Positions 52,362-58,727 of a DNA stretch of 58,727 bases are shown here, in pieces (position 1 is the first letter of the stretch; each line of letters starts with the position of its first letter). The stretch is from Promicromonospora soli. GTDB taxonomy: Bacteria > Actinomycetota > Actinomycetes > Actinomycetales > Cellulomonadaceae. The translations under genes and the position numbers were made by a program. Location: contig NZ_BNAS01000002.1 in assembly GCF_014653785.1 (NCBI RefSeq), forward strand, positions 1-58,727. The letters run 5' to 3'. The notes below the pieces were generated by a model, which was not told where the DNA came from, ran no database searches, and saw only the letters and a list, made by a program, of their open reading frames with translations.

Positions 52362-53762
52362 CTAACCGATGATCGGTCGTTCCTCGGGGAAGCGTACGAT
52401 GCGCCGACGGTCCCGCAGCGCCAGCACTGCCACGACGGTCACCGCCCCGGTGCGCCCCACGAACATCAGGACGGCCAGGATGTACTTCCCGGCGTCCGGC
52501 AGGTCGGGCGTGATCCCCGTGGACAGGCCGACGGTCGCGAACGCCGAGAGCACCTCGAACAGCACGCGGGCCAGCGGCAGGTCCGTGACCTCCAGCAGTG
52601 CCACGCACGAGACCAGCACGATGGTCGCCCCGGTGAACACCACGGCGATGGACAGCCGCAGCACGTCCCGCGGGATGCGGCGGCCGAACGCCTCGATGTC
52701 CCGGTCACCGCGCGCCTCGGCGAAGATCGCGAGCAGCATGACGGCGAGGGTGGTCACCTTGATGCCGCCGGCGGTGGACGCCGACCCACCGCCCACGAAC
52801 ATCAGGGCGTCCTGGATCAGCCAGCTCGATTCGGTCATCGCCCCGACGTCGACGGTGCTGAACCCGCCCGATCGCGGCATGATCCCGGCGAAGATGGACG
52901 CCAGCAGCTTCTCCCCGAAGCTCAGGGGTCCGAACGTGGCGGGGTTGGACCACTCCAGGAGCAGGAGCAGCAGCGCGCCCACGCCGAGCAGCGCGCCGCT
53001 GGTCACGAGCGTGAGCTTGCTGTGCAGGGAGAGCCGCTTCGTCCAGCCGCGCCAGCGCTGGCCCATGCGGGGCAGCGCCCGCTGGATGTTGAGGATGACG
53101 GGGAACCCGAGCGCGCCGACGAACACACCAAGGGCGATCGGCAGGATGAGCGTCCAGTCCCCGACGTGCGGCATCAGGCCCTCGGTCGTGGGCACAAAAC
53201 CCGCGTTGTTGAACGAGGAGATCCCGTAGAACAGCGAGTGCCAGGCCGCCGAACCTGCGTTGCCCTCGAGCACCAGGAACCGGGGAAAGAGGAGCAGTGC
53301 GATCGACAGCTCGAGCGTGGTCGCGGTGATGATAATGACCCGGACCAGCGAGCCGACGTCGCCCAGCCGGGTCGTCTTGGTCTCCGACGCGGTGAGCAGC
53401 TTCTGGGTCAGCCCGATCTTGCGCGACACGATCATGCCGAGAATGGACGCGACGGTCATGATCCCGAAGCCGCCCACCTTGACGCCCGCGAGGATGACTA
53501 TCTGCCCGTACAGGGACCAGTAGGTGGCGGTGTCCTGGACCACGAGCCCCGTGACACAGACCGCCGAGACCGCGGTGAACACCGCGTCGACGAAGCTCGC
53601 GCCCTCGCCGTCGGCGGTCGCGAAGGGCGCCAGCAGGAGCACCACGAACACCGCGACCACGCACGCGAAGACCGTGACGGCCAGGCGGGCCGGGGCCCGG
53701 AAGGCCAGCTCGTCGACCAGCTCCCGAAGCCCGAACAGCCGGTGCCGCAACATCGGCGCCAT
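52362..53762 (-). CDS. Potassium uptake channel subunit (TrkH/KtrB-like)
   Basis: 466-residue membrane protein with four channel-like repeats. The filter loops are SAVCVTGLVV, SSFNNAGFVP, PRSGGFSTVD and SAFATVGLSTG, each with the expected glycine. The size fits KtrB rather than the larger enterobacterial TrkH. Forms a K+ uptake system with the RCK protein that follows. Divergent from the AcuC-like gene. Confidence 0.94.
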   Translation of the reverse strand: MAPMLRHRLFGLRELVDELAFRAPARLAVTVFACVVAVFVVLLLAPFATADGEGASFVDAVFTAVSAVCVTGLVVQDTATYWSLYGQIVILAGVKVGGFGIMTVASILGMIVSRKIGLTQKLLTASETKTTRLGDVGSLVRVIIITATTLELSIALLLFPRFLVLEGNAGSAAWHSLFYGISSFNNAGFVPTTEGLMPHVGDWTLILPIALGVFVGALGFPVILNIQRALPRMGQRWRGWTKRLSLHSKLTLVTSGALLGVGALLLLLLEWSNPATFGPLSFGEKLLASIFAGIMPRSGGFSTVDVGAMTESSWLIQDALMFVGGGSASTAGGIKVTTLAVMLLAIFAEARGDRDIEAFGRRIPRDVLRLSIAVVFTGATIVLVSCVALLEVTDLPLARVLFEVLSAFATVGLSTGITPDLPDAGKYILAVLMFVGRTGAVTVVAVLALRDRRRIVRFPEERPIIG

Positions 53763-53862
53763 CCGACCCGCTCCCTCCCCCGCAACTCGACGATCGACGC
53801 CCTACTCTGCCACGTCGCGAGGTGCGCGCTGAGCAGAAACCCTGTGGCACGCGCCCGTCCGA

Positions 53863-53868
53863 TACCGT
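53863..53868 (+). promoter_or_regulatory. -10 element, leaderless acuC-like gene
   Basis: TACCGT ends six bases before the GTG at 53875. Confidence 0.5.
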
Positions 53869-53874
53869 GGGCGG

Positions 53875-55050
53875 GTGCACCTCGCCCGGCTGGTCTGGAG
53901 TCCGCGACTCCTCGAGTACGACTTCGGACCCGGGCATCCCATGTCGCCCACCCGCCTCGACCTCACGATGCGGCTCGTCGACGCGCTCGGCCTGCTCGAC
54001 CAGCCCACGCTCGAGGTGGCGGACGCCGAGCCGGCGACCGACGCCGTCATCGAGACCGTGCACGACGCCGAGTACGTCGCCGCCGTCCGGCGAGCCGGGA
54101 CCACGCTGGAACCCGACCTGCGGCGCGGCCTGGGCACGGACGACGACCCGCTGTTCGTCGGGATGCACGAGGCCGCGGCCCGCCAGCTAGGCGGGTCCGT
54201 GGCACTGGCCGAGGCCCTGTGGACCGGCGAGATCGCCCACGGCGTGAACGTCGCCGGCGGCATGCACCACGCGATGCCGGGCGCGGCGTCGGGATTCTGC
54301 GTCTACAACGACGCCGCCGCGGCCATCCGGCGCCTGCTGGACCTGGGCGCGGAGCGGGTGGTCTACCTGGACTTCGACGCCCACCACGGCGACGGTGTCG
54401 AGGCGATCTTCTGGGACGACCCGCGAGTCCTCACCATCTCGATCCACGAGGACGGCCGCACCCTTTTCCCCGGCACGGGCGCCTCGTCCGACGTCGGCCG
54501 GCCGGGCCCCGCCGAGGGGAGCGCCGTCAACATCCCCGTCCCGGCGCGCACCTCGGGCGCTGCCTGGCTGCGGGCCATCGACGCCGTCGTGCCCGCGCTG
54601 ATCCGGGAGCACCGCCCCCAGGTGATCGTCTCCCAGCACGGCTGCGACGCCCACGGGCGCGACCCGCTCTCGAACCTGAATGTGTCGGTGGATGCGCAGC
54701 TCACCGCACAGCAATGGATGCACGCCCTCGCGCACGAACACGCCGACGGCCGCTGGCTCGCCCTGGGCGGTGGCGGCTACGCCGTGTCCGACGTCGTCCC
54801 GCTCGCCTGGGCGGCTCTCGTCGCCGAGGCCGCGCACGTGCCCCTGGGACGGGGGGCCGAGCTGCCGGCCGCGTGGCGGGCCGCCGTGGAGGCCATGGAC
54901 CTCGCGGCCGCGCACACGCTGGGCTCGGCCGAGGTGCCGTTCCGCAGCTGGCGCGACGGCTTCGACCCGGCCGACCCGGTGGACCGCGCCGTCCAGGCGA
55001 CCCGCCGCGCTGTCTTCCCCCTCTGGGGCCTGGACCCGCTGCTCGACTAG
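53875..55050 (+). CDS. AcuC-like histone-deacetylase-family protein
   Basis: 391-residue zinc-dependent deacetylase of the AcuC/class I HDAC fold, known for removing acetyl groups from lysine in acetyl-CoA synthetase in other bacteria. Catalytic H131-H132 (GGMHHAM), the metal/charge-relay segment YLDFDAHHGDG (about 164-174), and the later VSQHGCDAHGRDPL and LGGGGY are intact. GTG start at leaderless spacing. The phytase gene follows after 71 bases. Confidence 0.93.
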   Translation: MHLARLVWSPRLLEYDFGPGHPMSPTRLDLTMRLVDALGLLDQPTLEVADAEPATDAVIETVHDAEYVAAVRRAGTTLEPDLRRGLGTDDDPLFVGMHEAAARQLGGSVALAEALWTGEIAHGVNVAGGMHHAMPGAASGFCVYNDAAAAIRRLLDLGAERVVYLDFDAHHGDGVEAIFWDDPRVLTISIHEDGRTLFPGTGASSDVGRPGPAEGSAVNIPVPARTSGAAWLRAIDAVVPALIREHRPQVIVSQHGCDAHGRDPLSNLNVSVDAQLTAQQWMHALAHEHADGRWLALGGGGYAVSDVVPLAWAALVAEAAHVPLGRGAELPAAWRAAVEAMDLAAAHTLGSAEVPFRSWRDGFDPADPVDRAVQATRRAVFPLWGLDPLLD

Positions 55051-55121
55051 GTCCGAAGCGTTCGCGCGCCGTTCAGCCGCGCGCCACCGGGCTTCCATCC
55101 CGGTCCGCGAGCCTCCTGCTC

Positions 55122-56435
55122 ATGCGACGACGCTATGCCGCCCTGCCGGCTGCTCTTCTGCTCCTGTCCCTGCTCGCACCGCCTTCGGCGGTCGCGGGAG
55201 ACCGCGGCGCGCTCCGCCCGAAGGCCACCACGACCGCAACCGTCACCACCTCGGTGGAGACCCCCGTGCTGTACGACGACGAGGCCGGCGGCAACGCGTC
55301 GGGCGACGACCCCGCGATCTGGGTCCACCCGGACGACTCGGACCGGTCGCTCGTGCTGGCGACGGCCAAGGAAGGCGGCCTGCGCGTCTACGGCATGGGC
55401 GCGACCGAGCTGCAGTCGGTCGCGGCCACGCCGGCCCCGCGCGCGGACGGCGTGCCGGGCCGGTACAACAACGTGGACATCGCCTACGGCCTGGACGTGG
55501 ACGGCACGGCCACGGACGTCGCCGTCGTCTCGGACCGGTACAACGACCAGATCCGCTTCTTCGCCATCGACCCCGCGGGGGCCGACGCCGCCACGCCGCT
55601 CACCGAGGTCACCGCGCCCGAGCTGGGATTCCTGTTCAGCCCGGACCGCGAGACGGTAGCGGACGACGAGACGGCGTACGGCCTCGCCGTCTACCAGCCG
55701 GCTGACGGCGAGACCTACGCCGTGGTGACGCAGGAGGGCAACACCACCATCGCCACGGCGCGCATCACCACCGGCCCGGACGGCGTCGGTTACACCGACG
55801 TCGAGCACCTGGCGATCCCCGGCGAGTTCCGCCTGCCCGACGGCACCACCTGGGTGCCGTGCGCGGAGCCGGGCGTCGGCCCGCAGCTTGAGGGCGTGGC
55901 CGTCGACCGCCGCACCGGCACGCTGTACGCGGCGCAGGAGGACGTCGGCCTGTGGCGGGTGCCGCTGCCGCTGGGCTCGGGCAAGCCGCGCCTGGTCGAC
56001 CGGGTCAAGGACTTCGGCGTGCACGACGCCTACGACCCGGAGACGGAGGAGTGCGCTCCGGTGGACCCGGAGGCGCCGTCGTACGGGGGCACCAACCTGA
56101 CCGCCGACGCCGAGGGTGTCGACATCTGGTACGGCCCGGGCCGCAAGGGCTACGTCATCGTGTCCAGCCAGGGCGACGACACCTACGGCGTCTACGCCCT
56201 GGGCGACGCCAACCCCTCGCTCGGCACGTTCCGGGTCGCGGGCGACGGCGTGGACGACGTCAACGGCTCGGACGGCCTGGCGGTCTCCAACGCGCCCGTC
56301 GGCCCGTACGAGTCCGGGCTGCTGGTCACGCACGATGAGCCGGAGACCGGCCCCGACGCCGACCCCGAGCGCGACGCCACCGGCTTCTCGTACGTGCACT
56401 GGGGCGACGTCGCCGAGGCCCTCCACCTCCGCTGA
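55122..56435 (+). CDS. Secreted beta-propeller phytase
   Basis: 437-residue exported protein of the phytase-like beta-propeller family (BPP). Signal peptide at residues 1-25 (basic MRRR, hydrophobic core, VAG at the cut). The six-bladed propeller follows, with DDPAIWVHP, GRYNNVDIAYGLDVDG, DVAVVSDRYNDQIRFFAID, QLEGVAVD, EDVGLWRVPL and ADAEGVDIWYG, which carry the Ca-binding acidic residues of the family. It should release phosphate from phytate outside the cell. An open frame extends thousands of bases upstream but only this part has coding features. Confidence 0.92.
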   Translation: MRRRYAALPAALLLLSLLAPPSAVAGDRGALRPKATTTATVTTSVETPVLYDDEAGGNASGDDPAIWVHPDDSDRSLVLATAKEGGLRVYGMGATELQSVAATPAPRADGVPGRYNNVDIAYGLDVDGTATDVAVVSDRYNDQIRFFAIDPAGADAATPLTEVTAPELGFLFSPDRETVADDETAYGLAVYQPADGETYAVVTQEGNTTIATARITTGPDGVGYTDVEHLAIPGEFRLPDGTTWVPCAEPGVGPQLEGVAVDRRTGTLYAAQEDVGLWRVPLPLGSGKPRLVDRVKDFGVHDAYDPETEECAPVDPEAPSYGGTNLTADAEGVDIWYGPGRKGYVIVSSQGDDTYGVYALGDANPSLGTFRVAGDGVDDVNGSDGLAVSNAPVGPYESGLLVTHDEPETGPDADPERDATGFSYVHWGDVAEALHLR

Positions 56436-56444
56436 CGCCACAGC

Positions 56445-56519
56445 CCCCTTTGCTGTGGGCGCGATCGTTGCGCCTAGAGCGGGCACGTAGTCGCAACGGT
56501 CACGCCCACAGCAAAGGGG
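56445..56519. repeat. Dispersed palindromic repeat, copy C
   Basis: Same family as the copies at 39586 and 44638 (core 56452-56512, loop CCTAGAGCGGGCACGTAGT). Arms are extended here to 28 bases by CCCCTTTG, with two mismatches. It lies between the convergent phytase and ABC permease genes. Confidence 0.85.
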
Positions 56520-56528
56520 TGGCGGTGG

Positions 56529-57254
56529 TCAGGGGGTTCGACGGCGGAGCGTGAGTATCCCGAGGACCACCGCACCCACGATGAACAGGGCGATCACCCC
56601 GACCGCGCCGCGGATGTCAGCCCACTCGTCACCCGCCGCGAGCGACGTCATGGCCTCGATGGCGTAGGTGAGCGGGAACGCGCGGGACAGCCACTCCAGC
56701 ACCTCCGGCATCTGGTCGCGGGGCATGAGGAGACCGCAGGTGATGAGCTGCGGAAAGATGATCGCGGGCATCATCTGGACCGCCTGGAACTCGCTGCGGG
56801 CGAGCGCCGACGCGGCCAGGCCGAGGGTGCAGCCGAGGACCGCGTCGAGCAGTGCCACCACGACGACGAGCCAGAGCGAGCCGGCCACGTCCATGCCGAC
56901 GAGGAGCGCGAACCCGACCACCACGAACGCCTGGAGGAGAGCGAGCGTCGCGAAGGCGAGGCCGTAGCCCGCCACGAAGTCGCCCTTGCGGATGGGCGTG
57001 GTCATGAGCCGCTCCAGGGTGCCCGACTGCCGTTCGCGCAGCGTCGCCACACTCGTGACCAGGAACATCACGGTGAGCGGGAACAGACCGACGAGCATGG
57101 GGCCGAACTGGTCGAGCACCTCGGGCCGGTCGTTGAACATCCAGGCGATGAGGCCGATCAGCAAGCACGGCAAACCCACGATGAGGGCGACCGTGCGGTG
57201 GTCGCCGCGCAGCTGGGACAGCACGCGGCTGGCGGTTGCGAGGGTCAGGTTCAT
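56529..57254 (-). CDS. ABC-2 type permease
   Basis: 241-residue membrane subunit of an ABC exporter with six hydrophobic helices. The ABC-2 pattern is clear: TLRERQSGTLERLMTTPIRKGDFVAGY after the second helix and QAVQMMPAIIFPQLITCGLL in the second half. ATG overlaps the ATPase gene stop (ATGA). Drug or lipid export is likely; the substrate cannot be told. Confidence 0.93.
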   Translation of the reverse strand: MNLTLATASRVLSQLRGDHRTVALIVGLPCLLIGLIAWMFNDRPEVLDQFGPMLVGLFPLTVMFLVTSVATLRERQSGTLERLMTTPIRKGDFVAGYGLAFATLALLQAFVVVGFALLVGMDVAGSLWLVVVVALLDAVLGCTLGLAASALARSEFQAVQMMPAIIFPQLITCGLLMPRDQMPEVLEWLSRAFPLTYAIEAMTSLAAGDEWADIRGAVGVIALFIVGAVVLGILTLRRRTP

Positions 57255-58042
57255 CGCGCGGTCTCCTCCGTGGGCTGGGTCTCGGCGTCGGCCGTGACTG
57301 CTTCGGCCCCTGCTGCGGCCCTGGCCGCGGCCGCGTCGATCAGAGCGAGGAACGCGCGTTCGGCATCGGGCGCCCCGGTAGTGGCCAGCAGCTGGTCGGG
57401 CGTGGTGTCCGCGACGAGCCCGCCGGCCCGCATGAGGAGCAGGCGGTCGCACTGCATCGCCTCGTCCATCACGTGGCTGGAGACCAGGAGCGTGCGGCCC
57501 TCGGCCGCGAGCCGCCGGAACACCGCCCACAGGTCGCGGCGCAGCACCGGGTCGAGGCCGACCGTCGGCTCGTCCAGGACGAGCAGCTCGGGGCCGCCCA
57601 CCAGGGCAGCGGCGAGGGAGACCCGGGACCGCTCGCCGCCCGACAGCGTGACGACCTGCTGCTTCTCGTGCCCGCCGAGGTCGACGGTAGCCACGGCTGC
57701 CGCGACCGCCTTGGCCGGCGACGGGACACCCGCCAGGGCCGCGAAGTACCTGAGGTTCTGCACCACGGTGAGGTCGTTGTAGACGCTGGCGTCCTGCGTC
57801 ATGTAGCCGACCCTGCGGCGCAGGGCGGGGCTGCCGGCCGCGGCGTCGAGCACGTCAACCGTGCCGGTCACCTTGTCCTGCACGCCCACGATGGCGCGCA
57901 TGAGCGTCGTCTTGCCGGAGCCGGACGGCCCCATCAGCCCGACGACGGAGCCTGCGGGCACGTCGAGCTCCAGCCCGTCGATGATCGGCCTGCCGCCGCG
58001 GACGACGCGCAGGCCGCGGATGACCACCGCACTTTTCCTCAT
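57251..58042 (-). CDS. ABC transporter ATP-binding protein
   Basis: 263-residue ATPase partner of the following permease. Walker A GPSGSGKTT (about 38-46), Q-loop in YMTQDASVYNDLTV, signature LSGGERSRVSLAAAL, Walker B LLVLDEPTVGLDP and switch His in LLVSSHVMDEA are all intact. The C-terminal 35 residues are an Ala-rich acidic tail. CACAAT lies seven bases before the ATG, suggesting a leaderless mRNA. The TetR gene lies just upstream on the same strand. Confidence 0.94.
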   Translation of the reverse strand: MRKSAVVIRGLRVVRGGRPIIDGLELDVPAGSVVGLMGPSGSGKTTLMRAIVGVQDKVTGTVDVLDAAAGSPALRRRVGYMTQDASVYNDLTVVQNLRYFAALAGVPSPAKAVAAAVATVDLGGHEKQQVVTLSGGERSRVSLAAALVGGPELLVLDEPTVGLDPVLRRDLWAVFRRLAAEGRTLLVSSHVMDEAMQCDRLLLMRAGGLVADTTPDQLLATTGAPDAERAFLALIDAAAARAAAGAEAVTADAETQPTEETAR

Positions 58043-58049
58043 GTGAGGA

Positions 58050-58055
58050 ATTGTG
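58050..58055 (-). promoter_or_regulatory. -10 element, leaderless ABC operon
   Basis: CACAAT on the minus strand ends seven bases before the ATG at 58042, in the 26-base gap after the TetR gene. Confidence 0.4.
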
Positions 58056-58068
58056 CTCCCGCGAGCCG

Positions 58069-58677
58069 CTACCGCGCAAGATCTCCCGTGAGATAGCGCT
58101 GCACCGTGGGGCCGGCGAGTGCCGCTACGTCGGCCGGGGACAGCGAGGCCAGCGGCTCCACCGGGACCAAGAACCGGGTCATCATGAGCCCTGCCATCTG
58201 GGACGCAACGAGCGCGGTGCGCAGCGGTGCGTCGGACACGTCGAGCGCGCGCACCAGGGGGCCCAGGATCGCCGCGCCGATGAACTGGGGCAGGAGCCGA
58301 CGCAGCTCGGCGTCGGCCATGACGGCCGGCACGACCATGCGGACCGTCTCGCCGCGATCGTGGTCCCAGACGCTGAGCACCGCCTCGACGAGGCGCTCCC
58401 CCAGGCTGTCCAGCGGACCACTCGCGACCTGCTGCACTATCTTGTCCGGCTCGATCTCGACGACGCCGAGCGTCGCCGTCAGCAGCCGCGCCTTGTCGGG
58501 GAACCAGTGCCGCACCGATCCCGGGTCCACCCCCGCGCGGCGGGCGACCGACCGCACGGACGTCGCCTCGTACCCGCGCTCGACGAACTCCTCGCGGGCG
58601 GCGGCGAGGATGTCGGCGCGGGTGTCCTGCCCGGCGGGACGCCTGCCGCGGCGCGGCGTGGGAACGGGTTCAGCCAT
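58069..58677 (-). CDS. TetR family regulator
   Basis: 202-residue repressor-type protein: helix-turn-helix at about 18-65 (VRSVARRAGVDPGSVRHWFPDKARLL) and a C-terminal TetR ligand domain. It is upstream of the ABC exporter genes on the same strand and probably regulates them. The ATG giving MAEPVPTPRRG is chosen since a GAGAAT hexamer lies six bases upstream; a TTG start eight codons earlier is poorly supported. Confidence 0.9.
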   Translation of the reverse strand: MAEPVPTPRRGRRPAGQDTRADILAAAREEFVERGYEATSVRSVARRAGVDPGSVRHWFPDKARLLTATLGVVEIEPDKIVQQVASGPLDSLGERLVEAVLSVWDHDRGETVRMVVPAVMADAELRRLLPQFIGAAILGPLVRALDVSDAPLRTALVASQMAGLMMTRFLVPVEPLASLSPADVAALAGPTVQRYLTGDLAR

Positions 58678-58683
58678 CCCGCC

Positions 58684-58689
58684 ATTCTC
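58684..58689 (-). promoter_or_regulatory. -10 element, leaderless tetR gene
   Basis: GAGAAT on the minus strand ends six bases before the ATG at 58677. Confidence 0.4.
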
Positions 58690-58712
58690 GCCTACCCCCA
58701 AAAGCGCCGAAC

Positions 58713-58727
58713 CCGTTGATCGAGCTT
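58713..58727. repeat. Truncated REP-like unit at the window edge
   Basis: The last bases, GTTGATCGAGCTT, match the start of the GGTGGTCGAGCTTGTCGAG repeat arm and are cut by the window end. Confidence 0.4.

Noticed and set aside
51657-56435. A 1592-codon open frame on the plus strand
   Set aside because: Only its last 437 codons (55122 on) have coding features (signal peptide and phytase propeller). The rest is the antisense of trkA/trkH and an alternative frame of the acuC-like gene, with biased Arg/His/Gln-rich composition typical of GC-rich shadow frames.

Overview
The window is chromosomal DNA of a high-GC Gram-positive actinobacterium. Actinobacterial hallmarks are a complete 14-subunit NADH:menaquinone oxidoreductase operon, menaquinone biosynthesis with a geranylgeranyl-reductase-type enzyme, system II cytochrome c maturation, the 32-residue ribosomal protein bS22, DUF6114/DUF6230/DUF4229 proteins and many probable leaderless genes. 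Short REP-like repeats of the GGTCGAGCTTGTCGAGACC type suggest order Micrococcales (Promicromonosporaceae or Cellulomonadaceae are my guess; genus not determinable here). No rRNA, tRNA, CRISPR array, prophage or insertion sequence was seen, and no gap between genes exceeds about 230 bases.

Layout. 1-261 is the 5' part of a membrane-anchored protein gene. 465-19424, minus strand, is one long operon: geranylgeranyl-reductase-type flavoprotein, nuoA-nuoN and a polyprenyl diphosphate synthase, with most junctions overlapping by one to eight bases. A near-perfect Rex operator sits at its promoter (19497-19514), and rex itself lies 30 kb away at 49255-49902. 19653-38303 carries menG, menF, menD, menC, menB, menE and menA, interleaved with a DUF6230/DUF6114 envelope cassette with a divergent TetR gene, a GNAT enzyme, an HtrA-like protease, a gamma-carbonic-anhydrase-like protein, an ABC exporter with a degenerate ATPase domain paired with a P-loop protein, and a DUF3048 lipoprotein. 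38311-44558 holds three small membrane proteins and the cytochrome c maturation operon (histidine phosphatase, tlpA-like, ccdA, resB, ccsB).

44708-58677 is mixed: divergent marR/yceI with a palindromic operator, an XRE-cupin regulator divergent from an NCS1 transporter and hydantoin/Asp-Glu racemase pair, glutaredoxin-rex, an HAD phosphatase, bS22, a Ktr/Trk potassium system, an AcuC-like deacetylase, a beta-propeller phytase, and an ABC-2 exporter with its TetR regulator.

Functionally most of the window builds one respiratory chain: the quinone ring (men genes), its side chain (polyprenyl synthase, prenyl reductase), complex I, cytochrome c maturation, and a redox sensor whose predicted operator controls complex I. 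The most unusual non-coding structure is a set of long intergenic palindromes at gene 3' ends (one family present three times), REP-like repeats inside reading frames, and a recurring arrangement of a -10 hexamer 6-7 bases before start codons, indicating widespread leaderless transcription.
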